DNA of 64,000 nucleotides from CAYVMX01 sp964452725. GTDB lineage: Bacteria; Patescibacteriota; Gracilibacteria; JAHISY01. This document shows positions 25,828 to 33,294 of the stretch, piece by piece. The DNA lies in NCBI GenBank assembly GCA_964452725.1, contig CAYVMX010000003.1:1-64000 (forward strand), read 5' to 3'. A model generated the notes under the pieces. That model was given only the letters and a program-made list of their open reading frames with translations, did not search any database and had not been told where the DNA came from. A program made the translations under genes and the position numbers. Each line of letters starts with the position of its first letter. The stretch's first letter is position 1.

Positions 25828-26754
25828 ATGCCACGTCTACCCAAAGCTTCGTTTCCAATCACCCAAAAGATCTGGTTCAACGGTAAGCTAGTCGACTGGG
25901 AGAAGGCAACGACACACGTGATGAGCCATGCTTTACATTATGGTTCTGGTGTTTTCGAGGGTATTCGTTTTTACGAGACACCGCGCGGACCGGCGATCTT
26001 CCGTCTGAAAGAGCATGTTGAAAGATTATTCTACTCTGCAGAGACACTGGCGATGAAAATCCCTTTTTCGCGCAAAAGAATTGCCGATGCGATAGTCGAA
26101 ACTGTCAAAAAGAACAAAGTCCAGTCTGGCTACATCCGTCCGCTCGCCTACTTCGGCTATGGCAAGATGGGTCTCAACCCTGTCGGTGCGCCAGTCGAGG
26201 TTACGATCGCGTGTTGGCCGTGGGGTAGCTATCTCGGTGGTGAGCCGATCCGAGTCAAGACTTCTCAGTATATCCGTATCCACCCACGTTCGCTCGTCGC
26301 AGATGCCAAGGTCTGTGGACACTATGTCAACAGTATCCTAGCCAGTCTCGAGATTCAAAAAAGCGGCTATCACGAGGCGCTGCTACTCGACTATCGTGGC
26401 TATGTCGCCGAGGGTCCTGGTGAAAATGTGTTTTTCCTCAAGCGGGGAGTGCTCCACACTCCTCGTCTCGGTACAATTCTAAACGGCATCACTCGCGCGA
26501 CTGTGATCCAGCTGGCAAAAGATCTGAAAATCAAAGTCAAAGAGGGCGACTACAAACTCAAAGCCTTGCTCGCAGCAGATGAGGTTTTCTTCGTCGGGAC
26601 AGCTGCCGAGGTCCAGCCGATCGGTTCGATCGACCGCCAAAAGATCGGTAACGGCAAGGCTGGACCGATTACAACTCAATTACGAGAATTATACCTAAAT
26701 ACGGTCAGTGGGCAGGAAGCACGCTATCGCAAGTACCTGACTTATATTCGCTAA
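25828..26754 (+). CDS. ilvE: Branched-chain amino acid aminotransferase
   Basis: 308 residues, fold-type IV PLP enzyme. Landmarks: IWFNGKLVDWEKATTHVMSH, HYGSGVFEGIRFYET, RLKEHVERLFYSAETL, the PLP lysine in DAKVCGHYVNSILAS, and YVAEGPGENVFFLK. It performs the last step in isoleucine, leucine and valine synthesis (or the first of their breakdown). Together with cimA and the LeuA-domain thrC it suggests isoleucine synthesis; acetohydroxyacid synthase and the rest are not in the window. D-amino acid transaminases and ADC lyases share the fold but fit less well. Confidence 0.92.
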   Translation: MPRLPKASFPITQKIWFNGKLVDWEKATTHVMSHALHYGSGVFEGIRFYETPRGPAIFRLKEHVERLFYSAETLAMKIPFSRKRIADAIVETVKKNKVQSGYIRPLAYFGYGKMGLNPVGAPVEVTIACWPWGSYLGGEPIRVKTSQYIRIHPRSLVADAKVCGHYVNSILASLEIQKSGYHEALLLDYRGYVAEGPGENVFFLKRGVLHTPRLGTILNGITRATVIQLAKDLKIKVKEGDYKLKALLAADEVFFVGTAAEVQPIGSIDRQKIGNGKAGPITTQLRELYLNTVSGQEARYRKYLTYIR

Positions 26755-26770
26755 GGTGTATTTAATAATT

Positions 26771-26776
26771 TAAAAT
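26771..26776 (+). promoter_or_regulatory. -10 box before PKD-7TM gene, leaderless spacing
   Basis: TAAAAT ending 7 nt before the ATG at 26784, with no Shine-Dalgarno sequence in the gap. Confidence 0.45.
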
Positions 26777-26783
26777 TTTAGCA

Positions 26784-28340
26784 ATGCGCTTACACATTAT
26801 ATCTCGATTGCTTTTGGTGTTTGGTGTTGCCCTGCTGGGGGCGTATAGTGCGCCGCTGGCGACCTCACTGACCGAGACAGTGTCGACCCCGACTGACTTA
26901 GTTCAAAGCGCTCCCGAAGCTGTAGATGAGCTACAGGCGGTCGTCTCTGCGCAGGAGTCTGTCCGAGCAGGTAAGAATATTATTTTCAATGCAGCGCGTA
27001 GCTACAATCCCAACCCTGAACGTCCAGCAGTTTATAATTGGGATTTTGGTGATGGTACTTTTGATACAGGTGAAGAGGTGGTACATGTTTTTCGCCAGCC
27101 AGGGATTTATGATGTGACGCTAAATCTACGAGTAGGTAACGAGACAGATACGGTGACCTTCCCGATCTTTGCCTATGCGCGTGCGGTGCTACTGGTCGCC
27201 GATGATTCGAATAAGGAAAACCAACTCTTGGCATTGGCAGGAGCTGCCCGAGCAGAAGGTATCTTGCTTGCTGTGGCACGGGGTTATAGTACGACATTTA
27301 CGCGTGAAAACTCCATCATTACTGCTCTCCAAGAAAAAACCGAAGCACTGGCAAATGCTGAGCTAATTGTGCTTTGGACGAAGGGCAGTGGAGGACTCAG
27401 TGCTCTGACTCAGTTTTTTCACGAACAAATCGACTCATTTGATTTCAGTGGTCGTAGGATCGCTGTCATCAGTGAAGGTAATTTAGCTGACCTCGCTCAA
27501 ATTTCTCGTAGTACTTTTGCGACGCTCGAGCCAGCGGAGATTATCCTTACTCGTGCCGATGCGCTACGTGAGCTGATACTCCGTGGCTATACTTCTGATA
27601 CGGCTACTACACTCTCCGATCAGGCAATCCCTGCTATGATTGTCGATTCGGGTTTAGCAGAGTTCAATCCACTCTGGAGTCTTTCTTTCATTGTCAATCG
27701 CCTCCTCAGTCAGGGTATACCAGCCTCGATGTTGCTTTTGATACTTATGTTGCCGGTGATTGCGACGATTGTAGCGTTTCTCAAACAAGTCGTAGGCATT
27801 ACAACTTTCGGAGTTTATACGCCTTCAGTGATTACACTTTCTTTTCTGATCCTCGGTATTTGGCTTGGCATTGCGATTTTATTCGTTGTGATTATTGCTA
27901 GTACAATCATGCGTCGACTGCTGCGACACTATCGACTGAGCTATACGCCACGGATGGCCCTAGTGCTGACTGGTGTAGCATTGGCGATTTTGTTTACTGT
28001 TGCTGCTTTGACAGAGCTGACGAATTTCAGTGGAGCGAATATTGGTAGTTTTGTTTTTCCGATTTTGATTATGGGTACGCTTGCCGAGCGATTTGCCTCT
28101 GTGCAGACAGAAAAAGGCACTTATTCAGCTGTACAGCTGACCATAGAGGTTACGTTTGTCGCGGTAGTTTGTTATCTCATCGTAGGTCAGTGGGTTGCCT
28201 TTCGGACACTCATGCTGGCGACACCAGAGATAGTGTTTATCTTCATCGGGGCAGATATCATGTTGGGTCGTTATACTGGTCTGCGCATCACAGAGTATGT
28301 GCGGTTCAAGGACGTGCTCAAAAAGGCGGAGGAAGAGTAA
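26784..28340 (+). CDS. PKD-domain protein with 7-TM C-terminal domain
   Basis: 518 residues. A signal/anchor segment at the N-terminus, then a PKD-type beta domain (about 55-125, with the hallmark YNWDFGDGTFDTGEEVVHVF and GIYDVTL), an alpha/beta segment (about 130-275) and seven hydrophobic helices (about 305-505). The last part resembles the seven-helix module usually fused to inactive transglutaminase domains; here the partner is a PKD domain instead. It should sit in the membrane with the PKD part outside. Function unknown; it could sense or bind surface glycans. A short basic tail ends the protein. Confidence 0.65.
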   Translation: MRLHIISRLLLVFGVALLGAYSAPLATSLTETVSTPTDLVQSAPEAVDELQAVVSAQESVRAGKNIIFNAARSYNPNPERPAVYNWDFGDGTFDTGEEVVHVFRQPGIYDVTLNLRVGNETDTVTFPIFAYARAVLLVADDSNKENQLLALAGAARAEGILLAVARGYSTTFTRENSIITALQEKTEALANAELIVLWTKGSGGLSALTQFFHEQIDSFDFSGRRIAVISEGNLADLAQISRSTFATLEPAEIILTRADALRELILRGYTSDTATTLSDQAIPAMIVDSGLAEFNPLWSLSFIVNRLLSQGIPASMLLLILMLPVIATIVAFLKQVVGITTFGVYTPSVITLSFLILGIWLGIAILFVVIIASTIMRRLLRHYRLSYTPRMALVLTGVALAILFTVAALTELTNFSGANIGSFVFPILIMGTLAERFASVQTEKGTYSAVQLTIEVTFVAVVCYLIVGQWVAFRTLMLATPEIVFIFIGADIMLGRYTGLRITEYVRFKDVLKKAEEE

Positions 28341-28368
28341 AGCTAGCAATTCTCGATAGAAGGTTGGT

Positions 28369-28899
28369 TTAGCGTAGTAGTCCGACTCCGAGAGCGAGTG
28401 CAATGACAGCTATGACAGCGAAGCCAACTAGCAGCACGCTGTTTTTTATTTTTAGCGCATTGAGATTATCTTTGAGTGAGGCGGTTTCTTTTTGGAGTTC
28501 ATCTTCACGTTGTTTGTACTCCAGTAGTGGCACGGAGGCCTTTACTTGTGCTTCTAGCTGACCGACACGAAAGCTGGCAGCTTCAAGCTTCTCCTGCTTA
28601 GCTTTGAGGTCTGTATTAGCTTCTTCGTAGAGTTTTTGAAAGACCTTTTCTTCACTACTGGGCTGGACTGTGATACGTTCGGCTCGCGGCTCGGCAGTAG
28701 CATTACTGTGTGATTCTGATTTAGTTTTGGGTTTTTTTACGGTTAGTTGTCCTAGTTCGCCAGCATGGACAAAGATCGCACGACCCTGTGTTTTGTATTT
28801 CAATTTACCAGAGCGTAGCCAGCGATCGAGTGTACGGGTAGACACACCGAGCTGATCGGCGGCATCTTCACGCGAGACTGAATACTGGCTGACGGACAT
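28369..28899 (-). CDS. Membrane-tethered helix-turn-helix protein
   Basis: 176 residues from the ATG at 28899 (MSVSQYSVSREDAADQLGVS). An N-terminal MerR/excisionase-like HTH (REDAADQLGVSTRTLDRWLRSGKLKYKTQGRAIFV) is followed by a charged linker, a coiled coil (about 85-145) and a single C-terminal transmembrane helix (VLLVGFAVIAVIALALGVGLL). The DNA-binding end would face the cytoplasm, tail-anchored to the membrane. This suggests a membrane-linked regulator or DNA tether. No partner gene is obvious; the next gene downstream in the other direction is the PKD-7TM gene. Confidence 0.6.
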   Translation of the reverse strand: MSVSQYSVSREDAADQLGVSTRTLDRWLRSGKLKYKTQGRAIFVHAGELGQLTVKKPKTKSESHSNATAEPRAERITVQPSSEEKVFQKLYEEANTDLKAKQEKLEAASFRVGQLEAQVKASVPLLEYKQREDELQKETASLKDNLNALKIKNSVLLVGFAVIAVIALALGVGLLR

Positions 28900-28962
28900 G
28901 TCTAGACGTAAAATAGCACTTCCAAAACTACTTAGCAAGGGCTGAGAATGTCTGGTAGACAG

Positions 28963-29955
28963 TTATTGTTCGGTGATGGTTTCTTTTACCCGCATGCCAA
29001 AGTGTCGACCGGCCTCTTCGGTGTAGGCGAGGACTTCGTCACCGGGCTGGAGCTGAGTGACGGAGATCCAGCCACCACCGGGTTTGGTTAGGCGGATAGT
29101 CTCGGCATTCTGAAGCTGGAGTGAGATGGTTTTGTTTTCTACTTTAGCCTTCACCAGTAGCATGGGGCGACGTTCGACCTTGGCGCGACCGACGGTCACG
29201 GGGAATGTATTACCCTCGGGATCACAAGCAATCACACGGCGACCAGCTTTCATCTCGCTGAGATAGCTAGTCTTGCCATCGGGTAGGCGGACATAGGCGT
29301 GGACTGCGCCAGCATTGACTCGAAAAGGTCGGGCAGCGACGTATTCGTTTTCGACGTTTTCATTGTGTACGAGGAACATCGCAGCTGAGCTATCACCGAC
29401 GAGTGCGCCTTGTCCGGGTGCGAGGATTGAAGTGGTGTCGATACAGACTCGATCAGCGACGCCAGCTGGTGTGATGCTCTCGACTACTGCTGTGACGAGT
29501 TCGAGTTTTTCATTATTTGCTTCGCGGACGATCGCTGCGACGTCGATGATGTCTTGTACTGTCTTTGGGTTTAAACACACGCCAGCTGCGCCGACTTCCA
29601 TCGTCTCTAGCGCGAGCCGAGCTTGCTCGGTATCATCAGCGCCTTGTATGATAGTCGCTCCTGCGGCGATTAGATTTTCTAGCGGTATGATAGTCCAGTT
29701 CGTATTGCGAATGATGACAGGAACTTTGGCAGCAGCAGCACGTTCTTCGTCAGCCTTGTTTTCGATCGTGAGGTCGAGGATATCTTTGTCAGGTATCTGA
29801 TCGCCGTCGGCTGCTACTACAGTGATGAGTCCGAGTTTCGCGACGTCTTTGACATGACCCTCAGGTAGTACGAGCGCATCAGCACCTTGCTCGAGCGCAG
29901 CTTGAGCGAGAGCTTTATCCCATTTGGCGAGACGAATATAAAAAAGCTTTTGCAT
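28963..29955 (-). CDS. 3-dehydroquinate synthase II (archaeal type)
   Basis: 330 residues. It resembles the archaeal AroB' family (MJ1249 type) along its length: VVESITPAGVADRVCIDTTS, LAPGQGALVGDSSAAMFLVHNE, RPFRVNAGAVHAYVRLPDGKTSYLSEMKAGR and EERAAAAKVPVIIRN. In methanogens this enzyme converts 2-amino-3,7-dideoxy-D-threo-hept-6-ulosonate to dehydroquinate with NAD, replacing classical AroB and AroG. The partner ADH synthase is not in this window. It is divergent from hemD with a 30-bp gap. The archaeal route in a bacterium is uncommon but known sporadically. Confidence 0.85.
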   Translation of the reverse strand: MQKLFYIRLAKWDKALAQAALEQGADALVLPEGHVKDVAKLGLITVVAADGDQIPDKDILDLTIENKADEERAAAAKVPVIIRNTNWTIIPLENLIAAGATIIQGADDTEQARLALETMEVGAAGVCLNPKTVQDIIDVAAIVREANNEKLELVTAVVESITPAGVADRVCIDTTSILAPGQGALVGDSSAAMFLVHNENVENEYVAARPFRVNAGAVHAYVRLPDGKTSYLSEMKAGRRVIACDPEGNTFPVTVGRAKVERRPMLLVKAKVENKTISLQLQNAETIRLTKPGGGWISVTQLQPGDEVLAYTEEAGRHFGMRVKETITEQ

Positions 29956-29985
29956 TACTCCACTATTCTAGCAAAAATAGAATCC

Positions 29986-30681
29986 ATGCGTGTAGTGCTG
30001 ACTCACCCGAGTCGTCGTCCCGACGAATTGAAAGCTGCTCTACGAGCAGCAAAAATCCAGCTAGTTCACTTGCCCCAGTTAAAGATAACATCGCTAAAAC
30101 CGAAACTACTCCAAACTAAGCCAGATTGGCTTGTGTTACTTTCGCAGAGTGCCGTGCGGGCGACCAGCCTGAGCTTGAAAAAACTTCAAACTACCAAAAT
30201 CGCAACAGTCGGCGCAGCGACGCGTAGTTTGGTCCGTGAGCTAGGCATAGCTGTTGCATTTACACCTCAGACTTTCACTGCGCTGGAGTTGGCAAAAACT
30301 TTACCAATAAAAAAAGGTGAAACAGTCTGGCTGTACTCTGGTGGTCAGACAGACGAGCGATTTTTTCGGCAGTTGCGAAAGCGTGGTGTAGTCGTTCGAG
30401 AGTTCAAAGTCTACACAGCCAAACCAATCAGCTATCCTGTCTCACGATTAAAAAAAGTTTTTACCAAACCAGTCGATGCTATCGGTCTGACGAGTGCAGC
30501 AGGGGTAGCAGCACTAGCTCAGAATTTGAAAAAGCTGAAATTGACCAAACTACCGCCAGTAGTCTGTCTGGGATCAGTCGCAGCGAGTGCTGCTAGGCGT
30601 GCAGGCTTTCGTCAGATCACTGTCGCCGAGCGAGCGAATTTCGCTGCATTCGCTACCTGCTTTACGAAGCAGCCACAGTGA
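29986..30681 (+). CDS. hemD: Uroporphyrinogen-III synthase
   Basis: 231 residues from the ATG at 29986. HemD is poorly conserved, but the two-lobe pattern and short motifs are seen: VVLTHPSRRPDELKAAL, PDWLVLLSQSAVRATS, GAATRSLVRELGI, VWLYSGGQTDERFFRQLRKRG, and DAIGLTSAAGVAAL before VVCLGSVAASAARRAG. It closes hydroxymethylbilane to uroporphyrinogen III. hemC, cobA and sirC lie 7 kb away in an operon, making a siroheme route likely. The assignment rests on pattern plus pathway context. It ends in TGA. Confidence 0.82.
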   Translation: MRVVLTHPSRRPDELKAALRAAKIQLVHLPQLKITSLKPKLLQTKPDWLVLLSQSAVRATSLSLKKLQTTKIATVGAATRSLVRELGIAVAFTPQTFTALELAKTLPIKKGETVWLYSGGQTDERFFRQLRKRGVVVREFKVYTAKPISYPVSRLKKVFTKPVDAIGLTSAAGVAALAQNLKKLKLTKLPPVVCLGSVAASAARRAGFRQITVAERANFAAFATCFTKQPQ

Positions 30682-30683
30682 TC

Positions 30684-30689
30684 TAAACT
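30684..30689 (+). promoter_or_regulatory. -10 box before MBL-like gene, leaderless spacing
   Basis: TAAACT ending 7 nt before the ATG at 30697. It supports that ATG over the GTG at 30691 as the start. Confidence 0.35.
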
Positions 30690-30696
30690 CGTGTCC

Positions 30697-31266
30697 ATGC
30701 AAATTACTTACAAAGACAAGATAGGTTTCGTACTCAAGGGTGATCGCACGACAGTCGCTCTCTGCCTCGCTCCAGCGCAGGTCGGTGCTGAGCAGATTGT
30801 AGTTGCCGCTGGTGAAGACGATGTGATCAAGGCAAGCAAGGATCAGTCAGTCTTTGATTGGCCGGGTGAATACGAGGCTAGTGGTGTGATGGTGATGATA
30901 ATCCCAGTCGGCAAGGAGCGTAGCGCTCGTGTAGTCAAAGTAATTCACGACGACATTAGTCTCGTCCACCTTGACAATATTGCCGAGCCGCTCACAGAAG
31001 CCGAAGAAGAAAAGATTGGCAACGTTGATCTGCTCTTCGTCAATATTGGCAAGAGTGCCAAGCTGCCAACCAAAGGTGTCCAGGCTACGATCGAGGGTAT
31101 CGACCCTAAGCTTGTCGTACCGATGAACTACACCGCTGGAGAAGAAAAAGAGTTTGCCAAGGCACTTGGGTTTGCCGAAGCAGAGGCTGAGAGTGTACTC
31201 AAGATCAAAAAGTCAGACTTCTCATCTGAGAAAATGAGCTTCGCTGTCCTCAGGCCACAGAAGTAA
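30697..31266 (+). CDS. Metallo-beta-lactamase-fold protein lacking metal ligands
   Basis: 189 residues from the ATG at 30697 (GTG at 30691 is the alternative). The layout follows small MBL-fold hydrolases common in this type of genome: FDWPGEYEASGVMV (compare the GPGEYE motif), a central SLVHLDNI where HLGDL is usual, GNVDLLFVNIG, and KLVVPMNYTAG where PMHY is usual. The HxHxDH metal site is absent and the other metal ligands are replaced, so it is probably not a hydrolase. The role is unknown; it may be structural or ligand-binding. Confidence 0.55.
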   Translation: MQITYKDKIGFVLKGDRTTVALCLAPAQVGAEQIVVAAGEDDVIKASKDQSVFDWPGEYEASGVMVMIIPVGKERSARVVKVIHDDISLVHLDNIAEPLTEAEEEKIGNVDLLFVNIGKSAKLPTKGVQATIEGIDPKLVVPMNYTAGEEKEFAKALGFAEAEAESVLKIKKSDFSSEKMSFAVLRPQK

Positions 31267-31269
31267 ACA

Positions 31270-31302
31270 AGGCAGTTTTTTTAATCAAAAATTAGACTGC
31301 CT
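31270..31302 (+). terminator. Inverted repeat after MBL-like gene, possible terminator
   Basis: AGGCAGT and ACTGCCT flank an interior that can extend pairing through T6 and A5 runs. It lies a few bases after the stop and just before tRNA-Arg. There is no T-run after the stem, so terminator function is uncertain. Confidence 0.35.
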
Positions 31303-31334
31303 CAGACGAGGTGGATTTTGCCAAAGCATTATTT

Positions 31335-31409
31335 GTCCCCATAGTTCAATGGATAGAACGACCCTCTCCTAAGGGGTAGATCTAGGTTCGACTCCTGGTG
31401 GGGACACCA
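31335..31409 (+). tRNA. tRNA-Arg (anticodon CCT)
   Basis: Acceptor GTCCCCA / TGGGGAC, D-arm GTTC...GAAC, anticodon stem ACCCT / GGGGT with loop CTCCTAA (anticodon CCT, reading AGG), T-arm CTAGG / CCTGG with TTCGACT, discriminator A and encoded CCA. The gene is intact. Its 3' end, with 27 further bases, is repeated 169 bp downstream. Confidence 0.95.
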
Positions 31410-31604
31410 GCTAGGTTATCTCGCCGTAGGCGGGGGTGTTCTAGCTGGCAATCCTACTGTGATAGAAGCTGGAAACGTACAAAGCTTGAATTAGCACTAC
31501 CGTATCGGGGCTGCCCCGTGTACAGACTTCGCTACCGTACAATCAAAAAGCTAGCTTCGACTCCTGGTGGGGACACCAGCTAGGTTATCTCGCCGTAGGC
31601 GGGG
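31410..31604 (+). repeat. tRNA-tail element downstream of tRNA-Arg(CCT)
   Basis: The exact 49-bp repeat 31387-31435 and 31556-31604 (period 169) covers T-loop, acceptor 3' strand, CCA and the first 27 nt of the element. Right after CCA, GCTA / TAGC outer bases enclose GGTTAT and GTGTTCT internal-loop strands and a CTCGCC / GGCGGG hairpin. The core reads GTACAAAGCTTGAATTAGCA, then ACCGTATCGGGGCTGCCCCGT, where the hairpin stem differs from the GGTGCGCACC of other copies but still pairs. ACAATCAAAAAGCTAGC precedes the second T-loop. No protein-coding frame. Confidence 0.75.
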
Positions 31605-31614
31605 CGAATCTTAG

Positions 31615-31788
31615 TGGCGGAAGGGAAGGGATAGTCGCTACGCTCTCCTGCTGCGTCGCTCACAATCAAGCACATACTGCGCGTGGCTTGTTGTTCGCTA
31701 TCCTCGCAGGTCGAACCCATGCAAGCACAGGGTGCTCACCAATCCCCTGCCACAACAAAATCTCCACCCTGTGGCGGAGAACTTGTCA
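31615..31788 (-). repeat. tRNA-tail element downstream of tRNA-Ser(GGA)
   Basis: An exact 18-bp copy of the tRNA-Ser 3' end (31615-31632 matching 31789-31806, period 174), in minus orientation. After CCA, CAA / TTG outer bases enclose AGTTCT and a CCGCCA / GGTGGA-type hairpin, then a GGTGAGCACC hairpin in place of GGTGCGCACC. The rest is diverged compared with the other four elements, and it lacks the AGCTAGC end. It lies only 10 bp from the convergent element of tRNA-Arg(CCT). Confidence 0.6.
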
Positions 31789-31878
31789 TGGCGGAAGGGA
31801 AGGGATTCGAACCCTCGGTACGGTTGCCCGCACACACGCTTTCCAAGCGTGCGCCTTCGACCACTCGGCCACCCTTCC
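31789..31878 (-). tRNA. tRNA-Ser (anticodon GGA)
   Basis: A class II tRNA with a long variable arm: acceptor GGAAGGG / CCCTTCC, anticodon stem CACGC / GCGTG with loop TTGGAAA (anticodon GGA), variable arm around TGCGGGCAACCGTACC, T-loop TTCGAAT, discriminator G and encoded CCA. Complete and well paired. Confidence 0.95.
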
Positions 31879-31947
31879 GTTTTAGATTGTGATGTTAAAA
31901 AAACGAGGCACTCCTGCCACGTTTTGTTTGTGACAGGGCTTACCTTA

Positions 31948-32163
31948 CTAGCTCTCGGAGGAAGTAGCTGCTTCTTTGATCTTACGCGTGCGCGCAGGTT
32001 TCTTGCTCGTGCGTAGGCAGGCGGCGCAGATCTTTTGCTTGATGCCCTCGATACGCTTGGAGATGATGTTGGGCAGGAAGCGGCGTTTGGTGTGGCGTTT
32101 GCTGTGGCTGACGTTATTGCCACTGCGTGGACGTTTGCCACAGGTATCACAGACATTACTCAT
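31948..32163 (-). CDS. rpmB: 50S ribosomal protein L28
   Basis: 71 residues. [33 protein letters not shown] is the standard L28 beginning, with the Cys pair and NxVSHSxxxTKR core; AACLRTSKK matches the usual KVCTKCLRS segment. It carries a short extra Lys/Ser-rich tail. It binds 23S rRNA in the large subunit. The gene stands alone between tRNA-Ser and a divergent site-2 protease. Confidence 0.95.
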   Translation of the reverse strand: MSNVCDTCGKRPRSGNNVSHSKRHTKRRFLPNIISKRIEGIKQKICAACLRTSKKPARTRKIKEAATSSES

Positions 32164-32215
32164 GCTAAAATTTTTTAAGCTGGACGATTTTACAGATTTC
32201 TAAACACCTTGGCAA

Positions 32216-32845
32216 ATGTTTCTACTTGATCTCTCCCCACTCGAAATAGTTGCTTGGGTGACTGGTTTCCTCGCGGCACTCACTGTACATGAGGCAGCGC
32301 ATGCTGCTGTGGCGAACTACATGGGTGATCCGACAGCGCGTTATGCTGGACGCATAACACTCAATCCTCTAAAGCACCTTGATCCAGTTGGTACGCTCTT
32401 ACTTTTGATTATTGGTTTTGGTTGGGGTAAGCCAGTACCAGTCAATTCACTTAATTTTTCAAATCCCCGGGCTGGTCAGATCTTGACTGCGCTGGCAGGC
32501 CCGTTGGCCAATTTTGCTTTGGCGTTATTGCTGGCGTTACCGATCAACTTTTTGTTAGATCCGGGTAGTATGGCGTTTCACTTCGTGCGAGTGATGTTGC
32601 TCATCAATGTGATCCTCATGGTTTTCAATTTGCTGCCAGTCTATCCGCTCGACGGTGGTAATATCGTCGCTCCACTGCTACCACCGAGAGCACGAGTAGT
32701 CTTTTTTCAGTATGGTCCAGCGGTACTTTTCGGCGTAATTGCCTTGGATTATGTGTTTAAAACAGGGATACTGTGGTCAATCCTTGGTCCACTCATCACT
32801 ATAGTGGACGCAGTGGTCAATCTCTCCACTACATTTAGTGGTTAG
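32216..32845 (+). CDS. Site-2 protease family (M50) membrane metalloprotease
   Basis: 209 residues with about six hydrophobic helices. The zinc site HEAAH is in the first helix region (FLAALTVHEAAHAAVANYMGD), LNPLKHLDPVGTLLLLIIGFGWGKPVPVN follows, and the second conserved motif is NLLPVYPLDGG (third metal ligand Asp). This is the compact YwhC/Rip3-like group without a PDZ domain. It would cut substrates within the membrane; target unknown. It is divergent from rpmB. Confidence 0.88.
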   Translation: MFLLDLSPLEIVAWVTGFLAALTVHEAAHAAVANYMGDPTARYAGRITLNPLKHLDPVGTLLLLIIGFGWGKPVPVNSLNFSNPRAGQILTALAGPLANFALALLLALPINFLLDPGSMAFHFVRVMLLINVILMVFNLLPVYPLDGGNIVAPLLPPRARVVFFQYGPAVLFGVIALDYVFKTGILWSILGPLITIVDAVVNLSTTFSG

Positions 32846-33294
32846 ATCACAATCAAAGTTAACTAGCGAATACATTATTTATTCAGTCAATTCAGTTTGT
32901 TCGACGAATTAAAAATTCGAGCCTAGTGTGGGGATACTTCTTTCGTGTTCGCTCACTCATTTCGGCCAAGTCGCTCCTATCTATCTGGGGTGACCGTACA
33001 TTCCTTCAGGGGCAGCACAAGCGCTTCTGACCAAAAGGAAGGTCACCCACTTAAATTACGGATTGTTGCCGTTTGGGCAATGGCACGAAAGATTATTCTG
33101 GGGAAAGGGGCTCTGCCCCTCTCCCCAGTACCCTTCTCCCCGTAGATGATTTCATTCGCTCTGGCTTACGCCCAGCTTCGTTTTTGGCTACGGCGGCACT
33201 GGTCCGCCTGCGCCAAAAGACTACGCGGGCTTTGAGCCTATGCTCGCTCACTTACTTTTAGTACCTCAGTTTCGGCTGGGTTTTTTAGATTTAA
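32846..33294. other. 449-bp gene-free region with inverted repeats
   Basis: No credible ORF. It contains a nested inverted repeat at about 32978-33049 (GGGGTGACC ... TTCCTT ... AAGGAA ... GGTCACCC), a very stable hairpin at 33098-33128 (CTGGGGAAAGGGGC / GCCCCTCTCCCCAG, 13 of 14 paired, loop TCT), and a TTTTGGC...CGGCGG / CCGCC...GCCAAAA repeat near 33182-33219. A weak CTCAG / CTGGG hairpin followed by a T6 run near 33270 could terminate plus-strand transcripts. It could hold a structured RNA or decayed repeats; nothing matches an RNA family I know. Confidence 0.5.

Noticed and set aside
31683..32156. Several frames over tRNA-Ser and rpmB
   Set aside because: Phrases such as [12 protein letters not shown] are the usual translation of a tRNA-Ser gene; the others are antisense to rpmB.
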